The notes under the pieces: generated by a model
The model's input: only the letters and a program-made list of their open reading frames with translations
Databases searched by the model: none
What the model was told of the DNA's origin: nothing
Assembly: GCA_025786725.1 (NCBI GenBank)
Contig: JAHLTZ010000041.1
Coordinates: 1 to 64,000 of the forward strand
DNA from: Syncephalis fuscata
Lineage: Eukaryota > Zoopagomycota > Zoopagomycetes > Zoopagales > Piptocephalidaceae
Direction: 5' to 3'
Length of the DNA: 64,000 nucleotides
Program-made: the position numbers and the translations under genes
Shown here: in pieces, positions 34,201 to 44,690 of the stretch
How positions within the stretch are numbered: position 1 is the stretch's first letter
Layout: every line of letters begins with the position of its first letter

Positions 34201-35881
34201 TAAAATGTGGTACACTTGAAGAGCCTTTAAAAGTTAACGGCGTATGCGTTGATACCATCCAGGTCTCTGCCACTCATAATCTTAAATGTGCTGCCTTGCA
34301 TCCCATCTGTTGCGGTTTAAACAAATGTAAAGTAACAGAAATTTCTCGAACACCCCCACGCGCATCAGTGTAAACATTGACCCCTGCTATCGCTACGCCG
34401 AAGCCATCAATCTAATGACTTAACCATTATAAATGCCAAATTCAGTTATTTCTACATTTATAGCATAATATTATATCACTCGTAGGCCGGTGATAATATG
34501 AATTTCAGTTATAATAAACTAATGTTATTATTAATTTGATCATTTTCAAGTCAATTCTAATTTTATGTCAGTGATTTTATTTAGTTACATCAGCGGCAGC
34601 TTTTGTGTGCACGTTAGTACCGGTCCCTAAACTTGATGGCTATACTTACGATTCCTATTTGATAAAGCTCATACTTATAGTGTCGCTTATTAACTATACA
34701 TGCAGTTTATATTCTGCACTAAACCATAATAAACATTTGTTTTATTGAACATGGGGATGGATGGTGAATGACATCAAGTTCAAAATACTCGTCATCATAG
34801 ATTCATTATCTAGTATGCATATATTCATCATTTACCTATATAACCATTACAATATATAATTATTATAAAGAAAATTGATACAATAAGTTATTTTTTATTA
34901 ATTCAATAAAAAGCGACACTAGTTTACTGCATTCCCATATTTAGTAGGGGAATTTAGGAAAATACACCATTTTTAAATTTTATCATAATAAATTTCTTTT
35001 TTTAAATTTACTAAATTTATTTATTAATTAATCATTTTTTTGTTTGCCCCACACTTCGTTTTTTGTAATGAGGTTTATCACAGACTAAACATTCTTTAAT
35101 GGAACGCTTTATTTTTTAATAGCTGTTTCATTACTAGTTTGTATTTGTTCAATAATAAACGTTTATTACAACAGCAACTACTGTTTCAATACTATTAGTG
35201 CTATTTTACACAGCATATTTTTGTATTGTGTTTTTTAAATGTATTTACCACAGGTATATTGTTGAAAGGCTTTTAACAAATAAATACAATTGACATTGCT
35301 GATAATATTGCTACAATCAACTAAATTACATACATAAGCAAAGGTTTAAATTAAAATTATTGCATTTATTGTGATTAAACTTTTTCCATCAGGCAATTTT
35401 TAGCTTTGTAACATTTATTATTCAATAGTATTGTAAATACATAGTACTGTTACTCAATAATAATAATAAAAATGCCTTTTATAATTCAGTTCATTTTAAT
35501 TTATTATCAGGGTTTATACAGTTACAACTTTTGTTATAAACATGCTAATTTGAGCTACTGTTATAAGTTAGTCATTCAATACTAATAATGGGTTTTATTA
35601 AATTGATATTAAACATCTGACTAAGCTACTATTTCTATTTATTTCAACTTTAGCTGTTTGTTCGAAGCTACATCATTTATTACTAATGTTGTAACAATGT
35701 CATTTTTATCGAATTAAAAGCAAATCAAGCTTTGTAATAAGAAATAATAGCATCTGTTAAGCTGTTACAATTGCTAGTGTATATTGAACAATTAAATATG
35801 TGCTTAATGCTTTTAGTTGTACATTTTTTGGTTTTATATTTGAGAATGTAGCAACATTATATGTAATAGATTTAGTAACAG
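31262..35881 (+). repeat. Duplicated block, copy B
   Basis: It is nearly identical to copy A and to copy C over upstream DNA, gene ends and 3' DNA. It shares its first base pairs with copy C at 36320. In the 5' and 3' flanks B resembles C more than A (for example the catcgcgtt variant, and the shorter sequence after aatgactt), so B and C appear to be the more recent pair. Similarity with A ends at 35881. Confidence 0.9.
32064..34373 (+). CDS. Secreted cysteine-rich modular protein, 6 modules (copy B)
   Basis: This paralog has 769 codons and no intron. The signal peptide is identical to that of copy A. Six 8-cysteine modules are joined by longer Pro/Thr linkers. Modules 2-3 and 4-5 form two nearly identical halves of an 840-bp higher-order repeat; the single-module DNA period is about 420 bp. 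Modules alternate between an FRDTVKC form and an FHSTIKC form. The last module is an ordinary internal type (NENCG), whereas copies A and C end in a distinct NADCG..CVDALQV module, so copy B has probably lost its terminal module by recombination. The final residues (ISRTPPRASV) are the same in all three copies. Confidence 0.9.
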   Translation: MKSSFILLAAIVLAAQSVAARPNTANGDCGFATLNCVRNTKNCGVTDQSLKVNGSCVNTIKISFIHNFKCNILHPICCGINKCKATETAQIPPRVPTLPVPAPSAPTVEPVKQPTPVTTSTPVLPVPTPSVPIVTPPANESCGSVVLGCFRDTVKCGTLEEPLKVNGVCVDTIQVSATHKLKCAALHPICCGLNKCKVTEISRTPRRVPTLPVPAPSAPTVEPVKLPVPVTTTTPVLPVPAPSVPTVEPVKQPTPVTTTTTPVLPVPTPSTPIVTPPANENCGSVVLGCFHSTIKCGTLEEPLKVNGVCVDTIQVSATHNLKCAALHPICCGLNKCKVTEISRTPRRVPTLPVPAPSAPTVEPVKQPVPVTTTTPVLPVPAPSVPTVEPVKQPTPVTTTTTPVLPVPTPSTPIVTPPANESCGSVVLGCFRDTVKCGTLEEPLKVNGVCVDTIQVSATHKLKCAALHPICCGLNKCKVTEISRTPRRVPTLPVPAPSAPTVEPVKLPVPVTTTTPVLPVPAPSVPTVEPVKQPTPVTTTTTPVLPVPTPSTPIVTPPANENCGSVVLGCFHSTIKCGTLEEPLKVNGVCVDTIQVSATHNLKCAALHPICCGLNKCKVTEISRTPRRVPTLPVPAPSAPTVEPVKQPVPVTTTTPVLPVPAPSVPTVEPVKQPVPVTTTTPVLPVPTPSTPIVTPPANENCGSVVLGCFHSTIKCGTLEEPLKVNGVCVDTIQVSATHNLKCAALHPICCGLNKCKVTEISRTPPRASV

Positions 35882-36319
35882 ATTTAATAGTATTATTACC
35901 AGAATTATATGGACAGTCATCAAAATGCTCAAGATTGTATTGAACAATCTTTACCAAGCCAGTTTTCTGCTTTCTGGCAGTCAAGACAAACTGACACTTG
36001 CTGTAATTGTCTTTATGAAAACAAATAAGCTGTAATATTTTTAAATCGATATTTTCTCTTAAAATTGCAATTGCTGGCAAGCTTAAACTCGTCAACGGCA
36101 ATTCTCAGTTTTTTGATACTGGTAAACATAGCTTTTTAAATAGTTTGGTAGACATTGTGGAAAATTTTCAAATAATTTATTTCAATAAATAAAATTTAAA
36201 AATAATGCATTTTACTAATAAATAAATTTAAAAAATTTAAAAAGTGAATTCATTATGATGAAATTAAAAAACGGTATATATTTTTAAATAAAAAACCTGT
36301 GTATTTTTCCAATTTCCTC
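35882..36319. other. Junction between duplicated blocks B and C
   Basis: This 440-bp stretch has no counterpart in copies A or C. A minus-strand open frame from 36101 covers most of it and encodes CQFVLTARK..KIVQYNLEHFDDCPY. That spacing weakly recalls the zinc-binding N-terminal domain of MULE-type transposases. The frame runs on into the duplicated block, so it is at best a fragment. Confidence 0.3.
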
Positions 36320-39300
36320 ATTAAAATACTGTGCAATTACTCAAGTTTCGGTAATACCAAAAGCTTAGGCCTAGCTTCATCTATAAATATACCAATTCAT
36401 ATTAACCTGTTTATTCCTGTATTTTTTAGAACATCGCGTTTTCACAACTACATTAATGATAAAAATTTTACTGTTGTATTTACAGCACTTCGCTTTGAAT
36501 ACTTACATTTGTTGGGTATTATTGAACGCTTTCAATAATAAGATTAAGTCGGAATAAAATGTTGCAGGTTCTTCTATTTACAACAATAAATATATTTTTA
36601 AATGTATAACAGATAATTAAAATGATAAAAAGCCTAAGGATTGACTTGCTCGGTTAACAAAATGCCGGTGTGGCCTTACATAAATGAAAAGCACTAAACA
36701 GGCATGACAAGAATCAGTACCTTTTTAATCAGAGAATACTGCACCAGAATTCTAATAATGTGGAAAATATCCTAATAAGGCAATAGGCATTACACCTTAT
36801 TACATTGGTAAACGTGAATCTTTTTGTCTCAGCGTCCAAGGCCATGATTGGAACGTTTATTCAAAGCAGTGATATTAAGCAAAAGGGCAGATACGACTAA
36901 AAAGTAAAACGCTTATATACTAGGACAAATGTTGTGCATTTTTGTCAAAAACATATCTTTACTGCTTAAGATAGCCATTGCTACTTTTTAACGACTCTAT
37001 ATCTTTTATGTTTTATGTTTTCTGCTTTCTAATCTATTGATGAAAGAATAGCTACAATTTAATTACGCCAAAAATTGTTACCTGAATCTGACAATTTTTA
37101 TACCACTTACCTTTTTATTCAATATGAAGAGCAGTTTTATTTTGCTTGCAGCTATTGTTCTTGCTGCACAAAGCGTTGCTGCTCGTCCTAATACTGCAAA
37201 CGGCGACTGCGGATTTGCTACTTTGAACTGTGTCCGTAACACTAAAAATTGTGGTGTAACTGACCAATCTTTAAAAGTTAACGGCTCATGTGTTAATACT
37301 ATCAAAATCTCTTTTATTCATAACTTTAAGTGCAATATTTTGTACCCTATTTGTTGTGGTATAAACCAATGTAAAGCAACAGAAATAACTCAAATACCTC
37401 CACGTGTACCAACGCTACCTGTGCCAGCCCCATCAGTTCCAACTGTTGGACCGGTAAAGCAGCCGACTCCAGTGACAACAACATCAACTCCAGTTCTACC
37501 TGTGCCGACCCCATCAACTCCGATTGTTACTCCTCCTGCAAATGAAAACTGTGGATCTGTTGTTTTGGGCTGTTTCCGTGACACTGTAAAATGCGGTACA
37601 CTTGAACAGCCTTTAAAAGTTAACGGCGTATGCGTTGATACCATCCAGGTTTCTGCCACTCATAAGCTTAAATGTGCTGCCTTGCATCCTATCTGTTGTA
37701 GATTAAACCGCTGTATAGTGAGAGAAATTACTCAAACACCTCCAAGTGTACCAGCGCAACCATCAACTCCAGTTCTACCTGTGCCAACTCCATCAGTTCC
37801 AACTGTCGAACCAGTAAAGCTACCCGTGCCAGTAACAACAACAACCCCAGTTCTACCTGTACCAACTCCATCAGTTCCAACTGTCGAACCAGTAAAGCTA
37901 CCTGTGCCAGTAACAACAACAACCCCAGTTCTACCTGTACCAACTCCATCAGTTCCAACTGTCGAACCAGTAAAGCAACCCGTGCCAGTAACAACAACAA
38001 CTCCAGCTCTACCTGTACCAACTCCATCAGTTCCAACTGTCGAACCAGTAAAGCTACCTGTGCCAGTAACAACAACAACTCCAGCTCTACCTGTACCAAC
38101 TCCATCAGTTCCAACTGTCGAACCAGTAAAGCAACCCGTGCCAGTAACAACAACAACTCCAGCTCTACCTGTACCAAGTCCATCAGTTCCAACTGTCGAA
38201 CCAGTAAAGCAGCCGACTCCAGTAACAACATCAACTCCAGTTCTACCTGTGCCGACCCCATCAACTCCAATTGTTACTCCTCCTGCAAATGAAAACTGTG
38301 GATCTGTTGTTTTGGGCTGTTTCCGTAACACTGTAAAATGTGGTACACTTGAACAGCCTTTAAAAGTTAACGGCGTATGCGTTGATACCATCCAGGTTTC
38401 TGTCACTCATAATCTTAAATGTGCTGCCTTGCATCCTATCTGTTGCGGTATAAACCGCTGTACAACAACAGAAATTTCTCGAACACCTCAACGTGTGCCA
38501 GCGCTACCTGTGCCAACTCCATCAGTTCCAACTGTCGGACCAGTAAAGCAGCCAACTCCAGTGACAACAACAACAACTCCAGTTCTATCTGTGCCAACTC
38601 CATCAGTTCCAACTGTCGAACCAGTAAAGCTACCTGTGCCAGTAACAACAACAACTCCAGCTCTACCTGTGCCAACTCCATCAGTTCCAACTGTCGAACC
38701 AGTAAAGCAGCCGACTCCAGTGACAACAACAACAACTCCAGTTCTACCTGTGCCAACTCCATCAGTTCCAACTGTCGAACCAGTAAAGCAACCCGTGCCA
38801 GTAACAACAACAACTCCAGCTCTACCTGTGCCAACTCCATCAGTTTCAACTGTCGAACCAGTAAAGCAACCCGTGCCAGTAACAACAACAACAACTCCAG
38901 TTCTATCTGTGCCAACTTCATCAGTTCCAACTGTCGAACCAGTAAAGCTACCTGTGCCAGTAACAACAACAACTCCAGCTCTACCTGTGCCAACTCCATC
39001 AGTTCCAACTGTCGAACCAGTAAAGCAGCCGACTCCAGTGACAACATCAACTCCAGTTTTACCTGTGCCAACTCCATCAACTCCAGTTGTTACTCGTCCT
39101 CCTCCTGCAAATGCAGACTGTGGATCTGTTGTTTTGGGCTGTTTCCGTAACACTGTAAAATGTGGTGTACTTGAGCAGCCTTTAAAAGTTAACGGCATAT
39201 GCGTCGATGCTCTCCAGGTCAATGCCATCCATAATCTTGGATGTGCCGCCTTGCATCCCATCTGTTGCGGTTTAAACCGCTGTACAGCAACAGAAATTTC

Positions 39301-39901
39301 TCGAACACCCCCACGCGCATCAGTGTAAACATTGACCCCTGCTATCGCTACGCCGAAGCCATCAATCTAATGACTTAACCATTATAAATGCCAAATTCAG
39401 TTATTTCTACATTTATAGCATAATATTATATCACTCGTAGGCCGGTGATAATATGAATTTCAGTTATAATAAACTAATGTTATTATTAATTTGATCATTT
39501 TCAAGTCAATTCTAATTTTATGTCAGTGATTTTATTTAGTTACATCAGCGGCAGCTTTTGTGTGCACGTTAGTACCGGTCCCTAAACTTGATGGCTATAC
39601 TTACGATTCCTATTTGATAAAGCTCATACTTATAGTGTCGCTTATTAACTATACATGCAGTTTATATTCTGCACTAAACCATAATAAACATTTGTTTTAT
39701 TGAACATGGGGATGGATGGTGAATGACATCAAGTTCAAAATACTCGTCATCATAGATTCATTATCTAGTATGCATATATTCATCATTTACCTATATAACC
39801 ATTACAATATATAATTATTATAAAGAAAATTGATACAATAAGTTATTTTTTATTAATTCAATAAAAAGCGACACTAGTTTACTGCATTCCCATATTTAGT
39901 A
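36320..39901 (+). repeat. Duplicated block, copy C (3' truncated)
   Basis: It matches copy B from its first base but stops at about 39901, right after catatttagta. Copy B continues homologous to copy A for roughly 930 bp beyond that point. Block C is therefore truncated at its 3' side and is followed by unique DNA leading to the subtilase. Confidence 0.9.
37124..39328 (+). CDS. Secreted cysteine-rich modular protein, 4 modules (copy C)
   Basis: This paralog has 734 codons and no intron. It has the same signal peptide and first module type as the other two. It carries only four 8-cysteine modules, but the linkers after modules 2 and 3 have expanded into long runs of a unit of about 22 residues built on VPTVEPVKQPVPVTTTTP. 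Module 2 diverges at its end (CCRLNRCIVREITQTPP). The last module is the terminal NADCG type shared with copy A. Total length stays close to that of copy B although there are fewer folded modules, so the linker itself appears to be under length expansion or selection. Function unknown, extracellular. Confidence 0.9.
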   Translation: MKSSFILLAAIVLAAQSVAARPNTANGDCGFATLNCVRNTKNCGVTDQSLKVNGSCVNTIKISFIHNFKCNILYPICCGINQCKATEITQIPPRVPTLPVPAPSVPTVGPVKQPTPVTTTSTPVLPVPTPSTPIVTPPANENCGSVVLGCFRDTVKCGTLEQPLKVNGVCVDTIQVSATHKLKCAALHPICCRLNRCIVREITQTPPSVPAQPSTPVLPVPTPSVPTVEPVKLPVPVTTTTPVLPVPTPSVPTVEPVKLPVPVTTTTPVLPVPTPSVPTVEPVKQPVPVTTTTPALPVPTPSVPTVEPVKLPVPVTTTTPALPVPTPSVPTVEPVKQPVPVTTTTPALPVPSPSVPTVEPVKQPTPVTTSTPVLPVPTPSTPIVTPPANENCGSVVLGCFRNTVKCGTLEQPLKVNGVCVDTIQVSVTHNLKCAALHPICCGINRCTTTEISRTPQRVPALPVPTPSVPTVGPVKQPTPVTTTTTPVLSVPTPSVPTVEPVKLPVPVTTTTPALPVPTPSVPTVEPVKQPTPVTTTTTPVLPVPTPSVPTVEPVKQPVPVTTTTPALPVPTPSVSTVEPVKQPVPVTTTTTPVLSVPTSSVPTVEPVKLPVPVTTTTPALPVPTPSVPTVEPVKQPTPVTTSTPVLPVPTPSTPVVTRPPPANADCGSVVLGCFRNTVKCGVLEQPLKVNGICVDALQVNAIHNLGCAALHPICCGLNRCTATEISRTPPRASV

Positions 39902-40366
39902 ATATAAATTAACTAAATCTTTCCACGGTCCTGTACTTTAAATAAACTTTTCTTTATATTACTGTCGTTATTTTTCATTTATATAAAATATAACTATGTA
40001 ATCAAATACTCTCTATTAAGCAATAAAAAAATTCTTTTGGTACTATTTTTATATGCATTTATGTGCTTTATAATTGTTACTTTAATTTTATTGTGACATT
40101 ATAATTAATTACAAATGGTCAATTTTTTCTTTTTTACTCAATTGAATTAATTTCTCTGTTTATTTCCGTGTTAACAATAAATACATAAAACTATTTTTGC
40201 TTAAGTCTTTTAATAGCTTAAAATAAAATTTTCTTTTTTGTTTATAAATTGCCAAATAATCAACACAGTAACTTAAATGATATTGATTAAAAAGTAGGCT
40301 ATATATACTAAATAAATCATTTCCATTTTATTTAAATAAATTGACTATATAAAATATTTATTGAAA
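39902..40366. other. Intergenic AT-rich region before the subtilase stop
   Basis: Unique AT-rich DNA between the end of duplicated block C and the convergent subtilase gene. No gene seen. Confidence 0.5.
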
Positions 40367-42991
40367 TTAAGCTTTAGAAATATTAATCATGACGTTGGGT
40401 GAGCGCCATACATCATAATCACTATTCTTAGTGGCATCCCCATATGGACGAAGCACCATTAATTCAAAATAATAGACTCCGTTTGCAAGATTGGCATTTT
40501 TGGATGTGTTTGTACCATCTACAACCGCATTACCATACCAATTGAACTTTTGATTAGCTCTATACGTAGCGTGTCTTCGGGGAAGGTTATCTTTAGAAGA
40601 TTCAGGAATGGCGCCAACTACTTTTTTGGTAGCGGCATCATATATGCGCGTTTTTGCGTGTAAACTAGGATATTCGACATCATACGACACAGCCATGACT
40701 TCATGGCCAGTCATTACATAGGGCGTTGTCGTGTCTAACGGTGGAATAGGCGTATTTGTTAGTCTATTAGTCATTTCAATGGTAGGATCCTGCTTTAAAA
40801 CGTGTATATCGCTTAAACGTCCTTTAATACCAAGATATGGTACATATATGGCATCATTTGATGGCGTGTTGTTTGAGTTTGTAGCTGGATCAAATACAAT
40901 ATAGCCTGAATATACCCATTTCTCAGCTTCAGGGAGCGTACTAGGTGGCGTGATTAACACATCAATGCTGCTGATTTGACCAGCGGCAATTTTTACATGA
41001 GTAGATGAAAATTTAACACTAGCTGGTGCTTTGCGCGTCTCGGGCTGGGACATTACTAAACCATTGGCATCCAAACCACATGCGGCTACAGCTGGAACGT
41101 GGGTAACGGTGTAGACGCGATCAGACTTTGACAAATTGGTAATATGCACAGTTCGATTGCGTGCATCACCATTGTGATTGCCAGGATATTGCGTGTCGTT
41201 AAGAGCAAGCCGTGATGGCGTAACAAGCGTGGTGCCAAAAATGGCTCGTTCAACATTAAGCAAGCCGGCGCCTTGACGTGCAACCGAGCTGATGAGAGTT
41301 TTGTCTTTAACTTCCGTGGCGGGACGAGCAGTGTTTTGGAACAGCTGGTGTAGACGAGTACGATCAACCTTCTCAGCGCCAGTGCCCAATTTATTATCGA
41401 TACCATTAACTTGTAGATAAAGTGCTATGGATCCGGCAACATATGGAGCAGCCATTGATGTACCACTCCTGATGCCGTATTTACCCATTGGCAATGGCTC
41501 GGTTGAGTAAATAAAGCCACCGGGAGCACCAATATCTGGTTTGATCTCAGCTTTGAAACTAGGTCCCCATGATGAAAAGTCGGACAAGTGGCCTGCTGTA
41601 GGCACATCTACTATAGTTTGTTTATCAAATAAAACTTTTTGACTTGGATTGTTTGCTAGACTTTTGGTAATCGCTTCGCCACTTGCTTTTTCAACAGTTG
41701 CCACATCGATGTTAATATCTGGCCTCATTGGAAAGCGCATTGGACCTGGCGTAATCTTGTGAATGATAATGGCAGCAGCACCAGCCTTCTCAGCATTCAA
41801 GCTCTTTACTTCCGGGGCACAATTGCTTTCTTGGACTAGTATAACTTTTTCGTTTACTTCGGGCCCAAACGGCTTGCATCCGAATACGTTGTCGGCGGGG
41901 CCAGCCACAACAATATCTGTAGCGTTTATTTTAATAGATCCAATCCCATTAATTAACGTATAAGTAAAGGTGGTATCAATCGCTGAACTGAGAGCCAGTG
42001 CAGGTACTGAGTTTTTGAGGTTATCAAGCGCTGCAACAGAGAAAGCGCTAGGTGCAACAGAAGGAGTACTGACCTCCCAGAGACCGGCATGTCCTGTGTT
42101 GCCTGCCGATGCTACAACAATCAAACCTTTTTGCGCAAGTATCTCTGCCATAAAAGCATTATTAGACTGAGGAATAGCACCAGCTTCACCAAGCGACAGA
42201 TTTACAATGTCCATACCATCGGCATAGGCACGATCTAATGCGGCAATGACGGCATCGTCTGCCGTGTCTCCGCTACAGCTAAATACTTTATAGGCACCAA
42301 ATGTAACTTCTGGAGCGACGCCGAGAAATGCTTCGTCATGTGCGCCAATAATACCAGCCACGTGTGTACCATGTCCAAAACATGTATCGCGAGGATCTGC
42401 ACTTTGAACAATACTACTTGTTGTGCTATTGAAATTGTTGCCGACAAAGTCCCATCCATAGGCGACACGGCATTTTGGACCAAAGCAGCCTCCTAAGGCT
42501 GGGTGCATGTAATCGATGCCGCTGTCGACAACACCAACCTTAACACCTTTGCCATAGGCTTTGTATTTTTTGTGCATCACATCCACGCCCGTCATACCAT
42601 GCGTGTATGATAATGGGTTGTCTTTTTTTGGTTGCTGTGGTCTAACACCAGGACCGGCTATTTGGTTAATTGGCCAAATACTCTTTACACCAGATATATC
42701 GTTGATAGTTTTATAATTTTTGCTATCAGTATCGATACTGATGGCGTTCACGGCAGCGGTAAGTGAATAGCGCACACGGAAATTAATGCTAAGCTTTGTC
42801 AAGCTATCGCGAAATGTAGCCTGCTGAGTAGCATCGTCGAGATAAATCATAAAAACATTATCAATTGTACCGACATTTGTTGCTGGTGCAAATACAGTAG
42901 GAGGTTGGCTTGGGACTTGTGCTTTTACTTGAGCCAGCACATCATTGGTGGCAAGTGCCAGCAATAAAGCAGCTAAAAGAATAGGCTTCAT
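40367..42991 (-). CDS. Secreted subtilisin-like serine protease with PA domain
   Basis: This is an S8 family endopeptidase of 874 residues in a single exon. A signal peptide (MKPILLAALLLALATNDVLA) and an inhibitor-like propeptide precede the catalytic domain. The triad is Asp156 (VVDSGIDYMHP), His207 (GHGTHVAG) and Ser512 (GTSMAAPYVAG), with the oxyanion Asn in ASAGNTG (Asn298). A protease-associated (PA) domain interrupts the catalytic domain at about residues 340-455. A Fn3-like region of about 300 residues follows. This matches the fungal minor-extracellular-protease type of subtilase. It converges on the cysteine-rich gene of copy C. Secretion and context suggest nutrient acquisition or interaction with another organism. 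Confidence 0.95.
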   Translation of the reverse strand: MKPILLAALLLALATNDVLAQVKAQVPSQPPTVFAPATNVGTIDNVFMIYLDDATQQATFRDSLTKLSINFRVRYSLTAAVNAISIDTDSKNYKTINDISGVKSIWPINQIAGPGVRPQQPKKDNPLSYTHGMTGVDVMHKKYKAYGKGVKVGVVDSGIDYMHPALGGCFGPKCRVAYGWDFVGNNFNSTTSSIVQSADPRDTCFGHGTHVAGIIGAHDEAFLGVAPEVTFGAYKVFSCSGDTADDAVIAALDRAYADGMDIVNLSLGEAGAIPQSNNAFMAEILAQKGLIVVASAGNTGHAGLWEVSTPSVAPSAFSVAALDNLKNSVPALALSSAIDTTFTYTLINGIGSIKINATDIVVAGPADNVFGCKPFGPEVNEKVILVQESNCAPEVKSLNAEKAGAAAIIIHKITPGPMRFPMRPDINIDVATVEKASGEAITKSLANNPSQKVLFDKQTIVDVPTAGHLSDFSSWGPSFKAEIKPDIGAPGGFIYSTEPLPMGKYGIRSGTSMAAPYVAGSIALYLQVNGIDNKLGTGAEKVDRTRLHQLFQNTARPATEVKDKTLISSVARQGAGLLNVERAIFGTTLVTPSRLALNDTQYPGNHNGDARNRTVHITNLSKSDRVYTVTHVPAVAACGLDANGLVMSQPETRKAPASVKFSSTHVKIAAGQISSIDVLITPPSTLPEAEKWVYSGYIVFDPATNSNNTPSNDAIYVPYLGIKGRLSDIHVLKQDPTIEMTNRLTNTPIPPLDTTTPYVMTGHEVMAVSYDVEYPSLHAKTRIYDAATKKVVGAIPESSKDNLPRRHATYRANQKFNWYGNAVVDGTNTSKNANLANGVYYFELMVLRPYGDATKNSDYDVWRSPNVMINISKA

Positions 42992-44690
42992 TGGATGATT
43001 AGACTGATTATATTATTGTCTAATAACTGCAAATGCAAATATAGTAAATTGTTAAACAGAATAATAAGGATGAAATGGATTGCTAGTAGATAGCTTATAA
43101 CTGTGAATGATTTGTATTGTAGATAATTTAAGCAAAAAACATGAGATTTATATAGCTTCAGCGGTATCAGTGCAACTCATATATGAATAATAACCTGTTT
43201 ATTTACAAGCTGGCTTTGCCAAGATTATTTTTTAAAAAAGTACTTGATAGCTCATATTCACAAAGTCCTCAATTTTCTAGGATAAGGCCTATTTTTAAAT
43301 AAAAATAACCTGCTCATAGAAATGCTTTATCTATTTGCATCATATGCCATTCATTATAGCTATAACTATAATATTTGAGGAATTGCCAACAATAAACATA
43401 TACGTAACTTTTGTTTGCCTTGATTAAAGCCTTTGAAAGTAGAAATACGTTGTGTGCTTCATAAATACGACATACATTGAGTTTTAATTGGCAGATTCTA
43501 GTCATTTAAGCCAATTATTATTATACAACGATACTTAATAAATAACTCATATATAAATACTTATTTATTTATTGAATAAACATAACTGCGTTATAATGGA
43601 AAACAGCTATTTCAACTAAAGCAAATTGTTATCTTTTGCATTAGAGAGAAAGAAAAAAACGATTTCCTGCTATTAAATTCCAATGAATTCCATTATTATA
43701 TTTTGACTAAATGTAATAATATCAAGTCTATTTAGTATCAGTACATTGTACTGCATCTTTTGTATTTGCGCACAACATGTATTATGGTTTGTTCTAATAG
43801 ACGTAATATTGTTCAGTGATTTAGTTTACACTAAACTCCGATTTGCTAAAAATCAGCCAATATAATAGATTTAGTGAATCCATTGGATTATTAGACAATA
43901 AATCGATAGTACTCAGTATCGTATAGATTCAATCGTATCATAGGCAGTGAGAGCGATATAATGCAGTTACGGATCATACTGGCTACTAAAGAAAAGGAAA
44001 CATTTCAAATAGCCATTAATTCAACGCCACACTTGATACACTTCCTATTGTTCATTTGTCATACCTCATATCATTATGCACTCTACGCTACATGTGCTAT
44101 TTAGAAATGCTACCTATCTGTCTCTGGCTTTATTGGCTGTAAATTTCTTTTTATTTTGCCTATGTTGCTACCAGTTTACATTTTATAGTAAATCACTGTA
44201 GTTTTTTTATGACTTATATGAAAAAAAATAGTAAGCGACAAGTATCAAACATTTATATATTCTTAGTCAGCAACAATGTTGATGAGTATTGCCATTGCTG
44301 GTATAAACCAGCATGAAGTTAATACAAATGTAAAACATAATGTCGAGCGCCTATAGTGTTGCCCAACCAAAAGTAAATTGATCAATTAGTTTTAAAACTA
44401 TCAGTGGCTGTATTATTTAATAATGTATAAACAATAATAACAAGAGGTGGATAAATGAGTTAATCTTGATAAATTATAATTAAATATTTATTATTACTAT
44501 TAATTAACTAATTAATAAATTTGTTGCTCAATATTGGTCGTTACTTTGTATTGCCATTTTGAAAAACGGACTTTGCAACTTTCCATACTGCTTTAGACCA
44601 ATATTTGTTAATTTTCTAATTCTATCAATATCATAGCTAAGAATAGGTGATAGCTGCATTATAATTTTATAAACATCATTAATTTACTAA
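42992..44690. other. Intergenic region with MITE-like repeat
   Basis: The 1.7 kb between the subtilase start and the decarboxylase stop holds a repeat at 43613-43905 and otherwise AT-rich DNA. Short open frames here show nothing recognisable. Confidence 0.55.
43613..43905 (+). mobile_element. MITE-like repeat, copy 1
   Basis: These 293 bp are almost identical to the reverse complement of 47400-47691. Inside, the ends cgatttcctgctattaaatt and the complement of the right end (cgatttattgtctaataatc) are imperfect inverted repeats of about 28 bp. That arrangement, the size and the lack of coding potential fit a MITE. Confidence 0.7.

Noticed and set aside
37728-39080. Leu/Val-rich minus-strand frames suggesting a membrane protein in copy C
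   Set aside because: They are reverse-frame artefacts of CAA/CCA/GTA-rich linker repeats with a signal-peptide gene on the plus strand.
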